Source: Anaerostipes sp.
Lineage (GTDB): Bacteria > Bacillota > Clostridia > Lachnospirales > Lachnospiraceae
Direction of reading: 5' to 3'
Assembly: GCA_028697725.1 (NCBI GenBank)
Contig: JAQVEG010000007.1
Coordinates: 20,556 to 84,555 of the forward strand
DNA length: 64,000 bases
Positions 26,482 to 36,218 of the stretch are shown in pieces; positions within the stretch are counted from its first letter, which is position 1, and every line of letters begins with the position of its first letter. The notes beneath the pieces are model-generated. The model was not told where the DNA came from. It did no database searches and was given only the letters and a program-made list of their open reading frames with translations. Both the position numbers and the translations under genes were made by a program.

Positions 26482-28542
26482 ATGAAGGACATAGATTCCA
26501 TAATACAAATATTATTTGAGAATATTGCCCATACAAAGAAGACGGACAAAGCTAGACATGATATAAAAGAGGCTTTAAAAAAGCAGTTTGAAAAAGAATT
26601 AAAAAATCATAATTCAATTCAGGCTATGGGACTTATCATGACAAAGTATGATACCTTAGAAAAGGCAGGGGAGCTTGCTGGATATAGCAAGGATGATATA
26701 AAAGCATGGAAGGATAATAAGCACTCTGTGAGTAAAAAAGAGTTTCAAAAGATTGTCCGTAAAGTGAGATGGAATATTTATATCTTTGCTATGGGACTTA
26801 TTTTTTGTATTGTTTCAGTCGCAAACCTTATGTTGTTTTCAGATTTATTTTATTTAGCACCCATGGTTGTTTTTGCGATTCCTACCATTGTATGTTTTCG
26901 TAAAGGGAAAAAATATAAAGCCATTTATGATTATGAACATCTGAGATTATCTACAGAGGCATATGAATTCTATCAACTATTGTCAGACCGATATTCTAAG
27001 CGATTGTTAAACAGTGTGTATATTTTAATTGTAGGATTTTTTGTGTTGTTGTTTTCTGGCATTACGTTTCGGATACAGGCAAAGAGCAAACCGGGTGAAA
27101 TTGTTCAGATTATCTGGATGAATATTCCGATGATAGAGTTTGTAATGTACCTTGTTTTAAAGAATTTCCTTTGTAGGAAATGGTTTTGGGACTATAAGGA
27201 AAAACAAATTCAGGAGAAATACATAAAAAGTTTTCTTAAGGTAATTTGTGTTTCTGTTCTATACTGGATACTGGTTTCAGGATTGCTTTTACTACTGCAT
27301 TCAAAAATTGAGTTTTTAAATAATTATTTTTTTGCAGCAGTGATTCTTTATTTTGTTGGATGTTTTGTCTATAACTTAACGGCAAGAAAGAAGATTGTAA
27401 AAAGAAATTTAGTAAGAAATAAAAGGAGAATTGTATTCATAGGAATTTTGGTGGTTGCTGTAAGCTCCTATGAATTGATGCAGACAGGTTCATGGTTGAT
27501 TCAACCATATGTGTCTTCTGTTCCAAGGGTTTCCCATAAGGAAGATAAGATTAAATATAATGATGACAATGGAGTTTATACCATTACTACAGACAAAAAG
27601 GATTTTAAGATTCTCCAATTGACGGATATCCATCTTGGAGGCAGTACAGTGTCAGCTATGAAAGATTATAAGGCATTAAAAGCGGTATATAAATTGATTT
27701 CCAAAACTCATCCAGATCTTGTGGTAGTGACTGGCGACCTTGTATTTCCCCTTGGTGTTATGTCCTTTTCTTTAAATAACACGACACCTATGATTCAATT
27801 TGCCTCTTTTATGAGGAATATTGGAATTCCATGGGCATTCTTATATGGAAATCATGATACGGAAAATGTTGCCAATGGCTCTGTAGAAACGGTCAAAGAT
27901 ATTTTTAAAGCAGCATCTTTTAAGACATCTCAGAATCTTTTGTATCCATATGTTCAGCCAGATATTACTGGAAGAAACAATCAATTAATTGAACTTAGAA
28001 ATGAAGATGGAAGTCTTAATCAGGCATTGTTTTTACTGGATTCCAATGACTATACAGGCAGTGGTGTCAATGATTATGATTATATTCATGATGATGAAAT
28101 TGCATGGTATAAAAAACAGGTGCAGAGGCTGAATGCATTGGAAAAGAAAACTGTTTCATCCATGTTATTTTTCCATATGCCCCTTCAGGAATATAGAACA
28201 GCATATGAACTTTATGAAAAGAAAAGCGATAAGGTAACATATTTTTTTGGAGAGAATGGGGAGAAGATGATTGACAAGGTGTGCTGTTCGGATTATCCGA
28301 GTAAATTATTCAATACAGCAGTAGAACTTGGAAGCACAAAGGCCATGTTTTGCGGACATGACCACTATAATAATCTTTCTGTTGAATACAAAGGAATTCG
28401 CCTTACTTATGGAATGAGCATTGACTATCTTGCTATGCCGGGAATTGAAAATGATACAAAACAAAGAGGTGGAACATTGATTACTGTACATAAAGATTCC
28501 ACCTATGACATTAGACAAGTTCCATTGAGTTTAATGCAGTGA
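26482..28542 (+). CDS. Membrane-anchored metallophosphoesterase
   Basis: The 686-residue protein has a soluble helical N-terminus (residues ~1-90), about seven transmembrane segments (~95-335) and a calcineurin-like phosphoesterase domain (~370-680). Metal motifs are complete: LQLTDIHLGGS, VVTGDLVF, LYGNHDTE, LFFHMPLQEY and FCGHDHYNN. The catalytic part follows the last helix with even membrane crossing likely, so it may face outside. The substrate is not predictable. The start has AAAAGGGG upstream. It lies between the glycan operon terminator and a GNAT gene 17 bases downstream. Confidence 0.82.
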   Translation: MKDIDSIIQILFENIAHTKKTDKARHDIKEALKKQFEKELKNHNSIQAMGLIMTKYDTLEKAGELAGYSKDDIKAWKDNKHSVSKKEFQKIVRKVRWNIYIFAMGLIFCIVSVANLMLFSDLFYLAPMVVFAIPTIVCFRKGKKYKAIYDYEHLRLSTEAYEFYQLLSDRYSKRLLNSVYILIVGFFVLLFSGITFRIQAKSKPGEIVQIIWMNIPMIEFVMYLVLKNFLCRKWFWDYKEKQIQEKYIKSFLKVICVSVLYWILVSGLLLLLHSKIEFLNNYFFAAVILYFVGCFVYNLTARKKIVKRNLVRNKRRIVFIGILVVAVSSYELMQTGSWLIQPYVSSVPRVSHKEDKIKYNDDNGVYTITTDKKDFKILQLTDIHLGGSTVSAMKDYKALKAVYKLISKTHPDLVVVTGDLVFPLGVMSFSLNNTTPMIQFASFMRNIGIPWAFLYGNHDTENVANGSVETVKDIFKAASFKTSQNLLYPYVQPDITGRNNQLIELRNEDGSLNQALFLLDSNDYTGSGVNDYDYIHDDEIAWYKKQVQRLNALEKKTVSSMLFFHMPLQEYRTAYELYEKKSDKVTYFFGENGEKMIDKVCCSDYPSKLFNTAVELGSTKAMFCGHDHYNNLSVEYKGIRLTYGMSIDYLAMPGIENDTKQRGGTLITVHKDSTYDIRQVPLSLMQ

Positions 28543-28559
28543 TATGTTAGGAGGATACT

Positions 28560-29174
28560 ATGATAAAAAAATACGATAATTATGACAAGAGAATTAGGTT
28601 TTATAAACTATTGCTTGAGATGGACAGCATAGATGAGGCGCCCCAATATGAATTACCAGATGGATATGAGTTTGTCTTTTATCAACCAGGAGATCGAGAT
28701 ACATGGATTGAGATTGAGCAGTCTGCCAAGGAGTTTGATAGTTATGAGGACGGACGAAAAGGATGGAAAAAATACTTTGAGGGGAAAGACCATGAACTGG
28801 TAAATCGCATGTTTTTTATTGTAAATGAAGATGGTAAAAAAGTAGGAACTGCATCAGCTTTTTATGATATTTATGGAAAGGATTTGTCAGGTGCAGGATG
28901 GGTGCATTGGGTTTCTGTGCGAAGGGAATATCAGGGGCAGGGCCTTGCCAGACCATTAATTTCTCATGCACTAAAGATTTTGAAATCATTGGGATACACC
29001 AAGGCGAAAGTTCCAACGCAGACAATTACATGGCTTGCATGTAAGTTATATCTTGATTTTGGATTTTATCCAGAACGTGAAAATGTAAAAGAGAATTTAG
29101 ATGGATGGAGGGTAATAAAAACACTTACAAACCATCCAAAGTTAGAGGCGTTTGAGCCAACCAATATTGAGTAA
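28560..29174 (+). CDS. GNAT-family N-acetyltransferase
   Basis: The 204-residue protein has the acetyl-CoA binding pattern VSVRREYQGQGLARPLISHAL (residues ~118-138), with the Q/RxxGxG/A loop intact, followed by the beta-bulge region GFYPERENV. AGGAGG precedes the ATG. It closely follows the metallophosphoesterase gene and is followed by a bidirectional terminator. The acceptor substrate is unknown. Confidence 0.85.
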   Translation: MIKKYDNYDKRIRFYKLLLEMDSIDEAPQYELPDGYEFVFYQPGDRDTWIEIEQSAKEFDSYEDGRKGWKKYFEGKDHELVNRMFFIVNEDGKKVGTASAFYDIYGKDLSGAGWVHWVSVRREYQGQGLARPLISHALKILKSLGYTKAKVPTQTITWLACKLYLDFGFYPERENVKENLDGWRVIKTLTNHPKLEAFEPTNIE

Positions 29175-29184
29175 AATAAATGAA

Positions 29185-29226
29185 AAGAGGAGATGTAAGA
29201 AAATAATTCTTAAATCTCCTCTTGAT
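29185..29226. terminator. Bidirectional terminator between convergent genes
   Basis: AAGAGGAGAT pairs with ATCTCCTCTT, and TAAGAA with TTCTTA inside. T-rich DNA flanks both sides, so it can serve the GNAT gene on one strand and mutS2 on the other. Confidence 0.82.
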
Positions 29227-29227
29227 T

Positions 29228-31627
29228 TTAAAGCATAATTACAGTGACACCAACATCACCTTCCCCATATTCTCCATCCCGATATCCAGAAATTCGCTTT
29301 TGTTTTTTTAATCCATCTAAATAATTGTGAATTCCTTTCCGAAGTTTTCCGGTTCCTTTGCCATGAACCACTGTTATTTGGGCTAGATTTGCAAGACAGG
29401 CATCGTCGATAAATTTATCTAAGAGAGCAGTGGCTTCAGAAACAGTTGTTCCTAATACGTTGATTTCTGGACGCATACTGCCTGATTTATTAATGGCAGT
29501 ACGACCACGATTTCTTGATTCGTTTCTTGCATTCTCACGTTTTACTTGTTTTACGTTTTTTGTAATTTCAAGGTTTTTTATATTAACCAAAGAACGCATC
29601 ATCCCCATTTGTACATAAAGGTCACCTTTTGCATTTGGTAATGTTTGAACAGTTCCACTTAAAGATAAACTTGATACATAAACTTCATCACCAACTTGGA
29701 AATCAGATGCTTCATGGATTTTTTTGGTCTGTGTACCACCAGTATAAGCCATATTATTTTCTATATTGGATAATTTCTTTCCAAGGTTACTTCGCATATG
29801 CTCCATTTTCTTATTGGTATCACTATTGTTTGATTTTTTAAGTTTGTTATATTCACGGATGGTTTGATCTGCAGTTTCCTTTGCCTCAGTCAAAATGTCA
29901 CGAGCTTCTTCTCGGGCTTTTCTAAGCATGGTTTCCCTGCGTTCCTTTATATCATCTTTTTTATTTTGCAGACTCTCTCGAAGGGATTCAATTTCTTTTC
30001 GATAAGCAAGAATCTCTTCTTGCTCCTTCTCGATAGTTAATTTACTTCGTTCTAAATCAGCCACAACACTTTCAAAGTCTTTTACAGATTCATCAATCTG
30101 ATCTTCTGCATGATCTAAAATATGCTGGTCTAATCCAAGCTTTTTGGAAATAGCAAATGCATTACTTTTTCCAGGAATTCCAATCATTAAACGATAAGTT
30201 GGAGACAAAGTTTCCACATCAAATTCACAGGATGCATTTTCAATTCCTTCTGAGGTTAATGCAAACATTTTTAATTCACTATAATGAGTTGTTGCCATGG
30301 TTTTTACCCCGCGGTCATGTAAATCTGTTAAAAGTGAAATGGCAAGGGCAGCACCTTCGATAGGGTCTGTTCCACCACAAAGCTCATCTAGTAAGACCAA
30401 AGATTTGTTGTGAGACTGTTGAATAATTGAAACGATATTGGTCATGTGAGATGAAAATGTACTTAAATTCTGTTCAATACTCTGTTCGTCTCCAATGTCT
30501 GCAAATACTTCTTCATAAATACCAAGGGTAGAACCTTGAAATGCTGGAATGTGAAGTCCTGCCTGCCCCATCAAAGTAAATAATCCAACGGTTTTTAAGG
30601 ACACAGTTTTACCACCAGTGTTTGGTCCTGTAATGACAAGCATGGTAAAATCATCGCCAAGATGAACGTTAATAGGAACTACTTTTTTTGAATCTAATAA
30701 TGGATGACGCCCTTGTTTAATATTAATAACGCCATCTTCTCGAAAGACAGGTTTGCTGCCATCGTAGCTCTTTGCATATTTTGCTTTGGCAAAAATAAAA
30801 TCAAGCATGGTTAATGTTTCCTGATTATGCATCAATGCATCCATTTCGTAAGATGCCTGTTCACTTAACATGGAAAGAATGCGGTCGATTTCACTTTGCT
30901 CCTGTCCTTCTAATTCCTTTAAAGTGTTATTTAAAGTCACAACTGCCATTGGTTCAATAAATAAGGTTGCACCAGTGGAAGATTGGTCATGAATCATTCC
31001 ATGAAATTGATTCCTATATTCTTGTTTTACAGGAATACAGTAACGACCATTTCTCATGGTGACAATAGACTCTTGTAATTTGTCTTGATTTCCAGAGGAG
31101 CTAATCATATTGGTTAGTTGCGTGTGAATTCTTTGATTGGTCTGCTTCATACTGCGACGGATATCCCGAAGTGCTGGAGATGCCTCACTGCTGATTTCCT
31201 CTGGGGAAATAATACAGTGTTTAATGTCGTGCAATAATGATTCCAAAGGAATCAATGATTCAAAAACGTGATCTAAAGAATCTGCATCTACTAAGGTTAA
31301 ATCACGAACACCATAGTCTGTAGCATTCTTTGCTGCTTCTAAAACACCGGCAATAGCCAGTAATTCAGTGGCACTTAAGGTACCATGAACTTTGAGACGC
31401 ATCATAGAAGGAGTTAAATCATTTACACCTTGAAATGAAATATTTCCTTGTTTAAAAATACGCGTAAGTGCATCATTGGTCTGCTCTTGTGCGGATAAAA
31501 TCTCTGACTCCTGAGTCATTGGTTTTAACTTTTTACATAATTCATAGCCTAAATCAGTTGTAGCAAATGTAACTAACTGCTCTATGATTTTGTCATATTC
31601 TAATGTTTGTAATACCTTTGTATTCAT
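29228..31627 (-). CDS. mutS2: MutS2 / RqcU ATPase-endonuclease
   Basis: The 799-residue protein begins MNTKVLQTLEYDKIIEQL like other MutS2 proteins; in-frame codons further upstream would add only a non-conserved tail. It has the MutS-type ATPase with Walker A TGPNTGGKTVSLKT (residues ~330-345) and the ABC-like LDELCGGTDP motif, a long coiled coil (~515-630), and a C-terminal Smr domain with HGKGTGKLRKGI. MutS2 of Firmicutes acts on collided ribosomes in quality control and restricts recombination in other bacteria. It is monocistronic and divergent from yhaM. Confidence 0.95.
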   Translation of the reverse strand: MNTKVLQTLEYDKIIEQLVTFATTDLGYELCKKLKPMTQESEILSAQEQTNDALTRIFKQGNISFQGVNDLTPSMMRLKVHGTLSATELLAIAGVLEAAKNATDYGVRDLTLVDADSLDHVFESLIPLESLLHDIKHCIISPEEISSEASPALRDIRRSMKQTNQRIHTQLTNMISSSGNQDKLQESIVTMRNGRYCIPVKQEYRNQFHGMIHDQSSTGATLFIEPMAVVTLNNTLKELEGQEQSEIDRILSMLSEQASYEMDALMHNQETLTMLDFIFAKAKYAKSYDGSKPVFREDGVINIKQGRHPLLDSKKVVPINVHLGDDFTMLVITGPNTGGKTVSLKTVGLFTLMGQAGLHIPAFQGSTLGIYEEVFADIGDEQSIEQNLSTFSSHMTNIVSIIQQSHNKSLVLLDELCGGTDPIEGAALAISLLTDLHDRGVKTMATTHYSELKMFALTSEGIENASCEFDVETLSPTYRLMIGIPGKSNAFAISKKLGLDQHILDHAEDQIDESVKDFESVVADLERSKLTIEKEQEEILAYRKEIESLRESLQNKKDDIKERRETMLRKAREEARDILTEAKETADQTIREYNKLKKSNNSDTNKKMEHMRSNLGKKLSNIENNMAYTGGTQTKKIHEASDFQVGDEVYVSSLSLSGTVQTLPNAKGDLYVQMGMMRSLVNIKNLEITKNVKQVKRENARNESRNRGRTAINKSGSMRPEINVLGTTVSEATALLDKFIDDACLANLAQITVVHGKGTGKLRKGIHNYLDGLKKQKRISGYRDGEYGEGDVGVTVIML

Positions 31628-31751
31628 TGTTTTTCTCTTTTCTATTTCTAAATGTTTTTTCTTTTCATGGTAGCATAAATTCTTATGGATTTCCATAGAG
31701 TTTTATGCAATAATATACCAAGTAGAAGTTAAAATTTAGGAAGGTTTAGTT

Positions 31752-32693
31752 ATGAGATATATTGAAGAATTGCAAGAGGGAGATCTTGTATCAGGAGTTT
31801 ACTTGTGTAAGAACAAGATATCAGCAACCACAAAGATGGGGAAGACATATTATTCTCTTTTGCTGCAAGACAAGACAGGAAGTATTGACGGGAAAGTATG
31901 GGAACTAAGCAATGCCATTGGACATTTTGAAGCCATGGATTGCATTTGTATTAAAGGAAGAGTGTCTGTATTTCAGGGAAATTTACAGTTGAATATTGAC
32001 CATATCCGCAAGGCAGAAGAATGTGAATATGTTCTTGAAGATTATATGCCATGTACAACAAAAGATGTGAATGTACTTTATGCAGAGTTATTAGATATGA
32101 TTGAAAAGACAGAGAATGAATATTTAAAAGAACTTGCAGTTAAAGTATTTGTAGAGGATAAGGATTTTATTGCTGAATTTAAGAGACATTCAGCGGCTAA
32201 GAGTGTACATCATGGATATATGGGAGGATTACTAGAACATTCTGTCAGCGTTGCAAAACTGTGTGAGCAGTATGCACTGTTATACCCACAGATGAATCGT
32301 GATTTGTTAGTGATGTGTGCCTTATTCCATGATATTGGAAAAGTAGAGGAGTTGTCTAATTTTCCAGAGAATGATTATACAGATGAAGGGCAGTTAGTGG
32401 GACATATTGTTATGGGAACCATCAAATTAGATGGACTTATGAAGAGTATCAAAGGATTCCCAGTAAAGCTTGCCAATGAAGTGAAGCACTGTATTTTATC
32501 TCATCATGGAGAGCTTGAGTTTGGATCACCAAAGAAGCCAGCTTTGATGGAAGCCGTTGCATTAAGTCACGCAGATAATTTTGATGCACGTATGGAAACA
32601 TTTATTGAGATTATTGATAAGAAACAGCCAGAACAAGAATGGACTGGATTCCAAAGACTGTTAGATACCAGAGTTCGAGAAACATCAATTTAA
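31752..32693 (+). CDS. yhaM: 3'-5' exoribonuclease YhaM family protein
   Basis: The 313-residue length is exactly that of YhaM. An OB-fold nucleic-acid-binding domain (residues ~10-100: TYYSLLLQDKTGSIDGKVW) precedes an HD domain with HHGYMGGLLEHS, LFHDIGKVEE and the later ILSHHGE. YhaM trims RNA and DNA 3' ends in a metal-dependent manner. The start has AGGAAGG upstream. It is separated by a short gap from rlmD and probably co-transcribed with it. Confidence 0.93.
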   Translation: MRYIEELQEGDLVSGVYLCKNKISATTKMGKTYYSLLLQDKTGSIDGKVWELSNAIGHFEAMDCICIKGRVSVFQGNLQLNIDHIRKAEECEYVLEDYMPCTTKDVNVLYAELLDMIEKTENEYLKELAVKVFVEDKDFIAEFKRHSAAKSVHHGYMGGLLEHSVSVAKLCEQYALLYPQMNRDLLVMCALFHDIGKVEELSNFPENDYTDEGQLVGHIVMGTIKLDGLMKSIKGFPVKLANEVKHCILSHHGELEFGSPKKPALMEAVALSHADNFDARMETFIEIIDKKQPEQEWTGFQRLLDTRVRETSI

Positions 32694-32713
32694 ACTCTAG
32701 GAAAGAGGTATTT

Positions 32714-34150
32714 ATGGAATTTAAAAAGAATCAATTAATAGAAGTAAATATCGACGACATTGGAAATGAAGGAGAGGGTATAGGCCATGTAGATGGATAT
32801 GCCCTTTTTATTAAGGATGCAGTGGTCGGAGATAAGGTACTTGCAAGAATTATAAAGACAAAGAAAAACTATGGATTTGCCAGAGTTGAAGAGATTATAG
32901 AACCTTCTTCTCATCGAGTAGAACCCAAATGCCATGTGGCACGTCAGTGTGGAGGATGTACTCTCCAGCATTTATCTTATGAAAAGCAGTTAGAGTATAA
33001 GTTTAACAAAGTAAAAAACTGTCTTCAAAGAATTGGGGGGCTTGAGGGAATTGAAGCCAAAATGGAACCAATTTACGGCATGGACGAGCCATTTTACTAT
33101 CGAAACAAAGCACAGTTTCCAGTGGGATATCATAAAGATGGAAAGCTAGTGACAGGATTTTATGCAGGGCGAAGCCACAATATCATTGACTGCAAAAATT
33201 GTGCCATTCAGCATAAGGTCAACGAAGAAATTTTAACGAAAGTGCTTGCTTATATGGAGAAGCATCACGTTACGGCATATGACGAGAAAAAGCATCAGGG
33301 GCTTGTGCGACACATTGTAACTCGTGTAGGATTTGTGACAGGAGAGATTATGGTCTGTCTTGTAGTCAATGGACATAAAAAGGATATTCCAAAGCTGGAT
33401 GAATTAGTAACTTCTTTAAGAGAAATTCAAGGAATGACAAGTATTGTAATTAATTCTAATTTAGAAAAGACCAATCGAATTCTTGGAAATGAAATTCAGA
33501 AAGTGTATGGAAATCCATATATTTATGACTACATTGGAAATGTAAAATATCAAATTGGACCACTTTCTTTCTTTCAGGTAAATCCAGTGCAGACAAAGGT
33601 ATTATACGAAAAAGCCTTGGAATATGCCCAGCTTACAGGCGAAGAAACTGTATGGGATTTGTATTGTGGAATTGGAACTATCTCGCTTTTCTTAGCTCAA
33701 AAAGCAAAGAAGGTATATGGTGTGGAAATTGTAAAAGAAGCCATTGACGATGCTAGAATCAATGCAGATATGAATGATATGAAAAATGTAGAATTTTTCG
33801 TTGGGAAAGCGGAACAGGTACTTCCAAGAGAGTATGAAAAACATGGGGTGTATGCAGACGTTATTGTAGTAGATCCACCAAGAAAAGGGTGTGATGGAAC
33901 TCTTCTTGAGACCATGGTAGAGATGAAACCAAAACGAATTGTGTATGTAAGCTGTGATCCAGCGACATTGGCAAGAGATGTAAAAATCCTTGGAGAAGAA
34001 GGATATGGAGTTGATAAAATAGCAGTTGTAGATCAATTCAGTCATAGCGGACATTGCGAAAGTGTTGTGTTAATGTCAAGGGTCGATGAGACGAAAGCAA
34101 CTTATAACGAGCTTCAGCAGCATGCACTGAAGCATTTTGGGATGGTATAA
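32714..34150 (+). CDS. rlmD: 23S rRNA uracil-C5 methyltransferase (RlmD/RlmCD type)
   Basis: The 478-residue enzyme has a TRAM domain (residues ~1-60), the [4Fe-4S] cysteines CHVARQCGGC near residue 75, and a SAM-binding fold with WDLYCGIGTISLFLA, VVDPPRKGCD and the catalytic YVSCDPATLARD. ATG 32714 follows an AGAGG site; upstream in-frame codons lie within yhaM. The C-terminus reads HSGHCESVVLMSRV and continues ~20 more residues. The stretch coding for HCESVVLM recurs twice downstream, marking this gene end as an integration target, and the tail beyond it may be element-derived. Confidence 0.93.
   Translation: MEFKKNQLIEVNIDDIGNEGEGIGHVDGYALFIKDAVVGDKVLARIIKTKKNYGFARVEEIIEPSSHRVEPKCHVARQCGGCTLQHLSYEKQLEYKFNKVKNCLQRIGGLEGIEAKMEPIYGMDEPFYYRNKAQFPVGYHKDGKLVTGFYAGRSHNIIDCKNCAIQHKVNEEILTKVLAYMEKHHVTAYDEKKHQGLVRHIVTRVGFVTGEIMVCLVVNGHKKDIPKLDELVTSLREIQGMTSIVINSNLEKTNRILGNEIQKVYGNPYIYDYIGNVKYQIGPLSFFQVNPVQTKVLYEKALEYAQLTGEETVWDLYCGIGTISLFLAQKAKKVYGVEIVKEAIDDARINADMNDMKNVEFFVGKAEQVLPREYEKHGVYADVIVVDPPRKGCDGTLLETMVEMKPKRIVYVSCDPATLARDVKILGEEGYGVDKIAVVDQFSHSGHCESVVLMSRVDETKATYNELQQHALKHFGMV
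34052..34083 (+). repeat. att-like core repeat inside the rlmD 3' end (copy 1 of 3)
   Basis: This 32-bp core encodes HCESVVLMSR of RlmD. It is matched with one mismatch by 42405-42436 and with two by 41089-41120, both of which are in fragments that still encode HCE(S/T)VVLMTRVQK and stop. This is the pattern expected where integration replaces a gene 3' end and displaces the old one. Confidence 0.65.
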
Positions 34151-34169
34151 GATTCATATGTAAAGGAAG

Positions 34170-34207
34170 CAGGGTGCTTATCGGAAATTAATCTGATTAG
34201 TGCCCTG
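34170..34207 (+). terminator. Stem-loop downstream of rlmD
   Basis: CAGGGTGCTTATCGG pairs with CTGATTAGTGCCCTG (one mismatch, three G-U pairs) around a short loop. The T-run is weak, so it is either an imperfect terminator or another kind of RNA stem. Confidence 0.5.
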
Positions 34208-34356
34208 TATTATATTTATAAGGTCTATGCACTTGTTTTATGCTTCTTTAGCTAAGTGTCCTACATACATAAATGTCAGCATTTTGAAGAATTTGTATAT
34301 GGATATTCTGAGGTTGGATTGAACGCAGCAACACTGTGAAAATCCAATATTGCTCG

Positions 34357-34385
34357 TTGACCAAATACAAGAATGAAAGTATAAT
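34357..34385 (+). promoter_or_regulatory. Promoter of the small regulator gene (copy 1)
   Basis: TTGACC and TATAAT are 17 bp apart. The same arrangement with closely similar flanks precedes the intact regulator copy at 63736-63764, so the promoter belongs to the duplicated unit. Confidence 0.75.
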
Positions 34386-34391
34386 AAATGT

Positions 34392-34583
34392 ATGCAATGC
34401 GTGAAAAGTACGGGGATGAACCGGAGACAGTTCTGTGAATATTTTGAGATTCCGTATATGACGGTATCCGATTGGGAACATGGAAACAGAAGAGTACCTG
34501 CTTATTTTTTTAGACTATTGGAATATTATATCAGAATAGAGCAGATGAAAAAGGAGGATACGGATGGCAAAGAAGCAAATTAA
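34392..34583 (+). pseudogene. 5'-damaged XRE-like helix-turn-helix regulator
   Basis: The reading frame encodes STGMNRRQFCEYFEIPYMTVSDWEHG, a helix-turn-helix core almost identical to that of the gene at 63.8 kb. Compared with that copy, about 75 bases holding the ribosome site and first ~16 codons are missing; the junction lies between AAAA/AAAAGTAC direct repeats. Translation could only start at an ATG seven bases after the -10 box (leaderless) or at an internal ATG (34416) without a good ribosome site. It overlaps the KilA-N gene by 20 bases. I treat it as a remnant that may still supply a promoter. Confidence 0.6.
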
Positions 34584-35430
34584 AGAGATGATTCATGCAA
34601 ACGGAATTGATATAAATGTTTATTCAGAGGATTTTCAGAATGATTATATTTCATTAACAGATATTGCAAAAAAACGAGAAGGTGAATACCCAGGTTATGT
34701 AATTCAAAACTGGATGAGAAATAAAAGTACTGTTGCGTTTATTGGATTATGGGAATCGTTACATAATTCCGATTTCAATTGCATCGAATACGAGGCAATT
34801 AAAAATGAAGCTGGAGCAAATAGTTTTGTATTAACCCCAAAAAGATGGACAGAAACTACCAATGCGATTGGAATAGTGACTAAAAGTGGAAGATATGCAG
34901 CAACATATGCGCATAAGGATATTGCATTTGAATTTGCTTCATGGATATCACCAGAATTTAAGTTATACATTATTGAAGATTATCAGCGATTGAAAGAGGG
35001 CGAGAATGCCAGACTGTCTTTGAATTGGAATTTGAATCGTGAGATTTCAAAGTTGAATTACAGAATACACACAGAAGCAATTAAGGACAATCTAATTCCT
35101 GAGGAACTTACAAAAGAACAGATTTCATATAAATATGCTAATGAAGCAGATTTACTGAATGTTGCATTATTTGGTATGACTGCAAAGCAATGGAGAGATG
35201 AGAATAAAGGCAAAAAGGGTAATATGCGTGACTATGCGGGAATTGACCAATTATTGGTACTAACAAATATGGAAAGTTACAATTCCATTTTAATTGATAA
35301 AGGGACACCAATGTCAGAAAGACTTGTGTTATTACGTGAATTGGCAGTGAAGCAGATGAAGACAATGCAGTCACTGAATTTAAATAATTTGCCGGGATAT
35401 TTCAAATCAGAAGGAATTGATGAAAAGTGA
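34564..35430 (+). CDS. KilA-N domain protein
   Basis: The 288-residue protein has a KilA-N DNA-binding domain (residues ~15-125) with YISLTDIAKK, VIQNWMRNKSTVAFIGLWE and the conserved RWTETTNAIGIVTKSGRYAATYAHKDIAFEFASWISPEF split here across its core. KilA-N proteins are typical of phages and mobile elements. The C-terminal half (~130-288) has the KYANEADLLNVALFGMTAKQWR segment seen in related mobile-element proteins. AAGGAGG precedes the start. Presence right after rlmD supports an integrated element here. Confidence 0.82.
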   Translation: MAKKQIKEMIHANGIDINVYSEDFQNDYISLTDIAKKREGEYPGYVIQNWMRNKSTVAFIGLWESLHNSDFNCIEYEAIKNEAGANSFVLTPKRWTETTNAIGIVTKSGRYAATYAHKDIAFEFASWISPEFKLYIIEDYQRLKEGENARLSLNWNLNREISKLNYRIHTEAIKDNLIPEELTKEQISYKYANEADLLNVALFGMTAKQWRDENKGKKGNMRDYAGIDQLLVLTNMESYNSILIDKGTPMSERLVLLRELAVKQMKTMQSLNLNNLPGYFKSEGIDEK

Positions 35431-35444
35431 GAAATAAAAAACAA

Positions 35445-35513
35445 CTAAAATGCTATATCTGCATCCGAGTATCCACTTCTATACAGGTTGATGGCTACAG
35501 TATCCCATTTTAG
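35445..35513. repeat. Inverted repeat enclosing a 53-base loop
   Basis: CTAAAATG at 35445-35452 is exactly complementary to CATTTTAG at 35506-35513. The enclosed DNA contains further short complementary pieces, so a structured RNA or an element end is possible. There is no T-run right behind it. Confidence 0.35.
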
Positions 35514-35582
35514 AAAAGGTATACTGAAATAGTTTATGGAGAATAGAACGAAAGCATTTTTCGAAGAAGAGGAGTGAATGGT

Positions 35583-35777
35583 ATGAATAAGGTAATCGGA
35601 TTTATGAAAAAGCATTGGATTATGAAGATAATATTTGGTGGAGCTGGAGGAATACTGTTGCTGAAAGTTATTACTTTTCTCAGTAAAATGGTTGTTGCAT
35701 TTATTGTGGGAAAATCAAAAAATGCGATTTGCTATGTAGTATCGCAACAATTATCGAGAAAATATTTGATGTTTTAA
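35583..35777 (+). CDS. Small hypothetical membrane peptide
   Basis: A 64-residue frame with AGAGGAG eight bases before the ATG encodes one or two hydrophobic stretches (IIFGGAGGILLLKVITFLSK and MVVAFIVG). It resembles no family I recognise. It may be a truncated gene because DNA after its stop carries no convincing continuation in the same frame. Confidence 0.35.
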   Translation: MNKVIGFMKKHWIMKIIFGGAGGILLLKVITFLSKMVVAFIVGKSKNAICYVVSQQLSRKYLMF

Positions 35778-36163
35778 ATGTGGTGGTATTGGGAAAAGAT
35801 CATCAACGAAGTTTGGCGTATAATTGTTTTCAAATTTGGTTTATTAAAGTTCATTCTGATGTAAGTAGATTAGTGTTTTGGATTGAATATTATATTTGCG
35901 GAATCAGGTATTCTAATGGAACTGATATTTCGATGGTTAGAAAAGCTAAATTTTTTACGATAGAAAATATGATTTGTATTGTAAGAAACTGTTGCAGCTT
36001 CTTTTTTAGATTCTCTGTTATACATGTGTTATTTGCAATTTACGTCATATTCCTTATCTTTTGTTCTTTTAGGCGGTTTCGCTTTTTACTTTAACTTGAA
36101 ATTGTATCAGGAAATCAGTTAAGGAATTGATTGGTGTGTTAAATTAAAAGTCGATGGCAATAA
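35778..36163. other. AT-rich stretch without a convincing gene
   Basis: An open frame of 121 codons (35729-36094) begins only with TTG, lacks a ribosome site and encodes a low-complexity, Phe/Ile-rich product. No promoter, RNA or recognisable domain is seen. It is best read as degraded accessory DNA. Confidence 0.5.
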
Positions 36164-36196
36164 GGTGCATGACATTTAACCGTGCCATGTGGAGAG
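36164..36196 (+). repeat. 33-bp dispersed direct repeat, copy A
   Basis: GGTGCA-GACATTTAACCGTG-CATGT-GAGAG (dashes mark variable bases) occurs here and at 51890-51922 with three mismatches, in the same orientation. It contains CATG-N14-CATG. Each copy lies beside gene debris and just before a minus-strand gene. Confidence 0.6.
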
Positions 36197-36218
36197 CGCA
36201 GTTTGGAAATCAGAATGT

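Noticed and set aside
35729..36094. 121-codon open frame
   Set aside because: It begins with TTG without a ribosome site, overlaps another frame and encodes a Phe/Ile-rich sequence with no recognisable domain.
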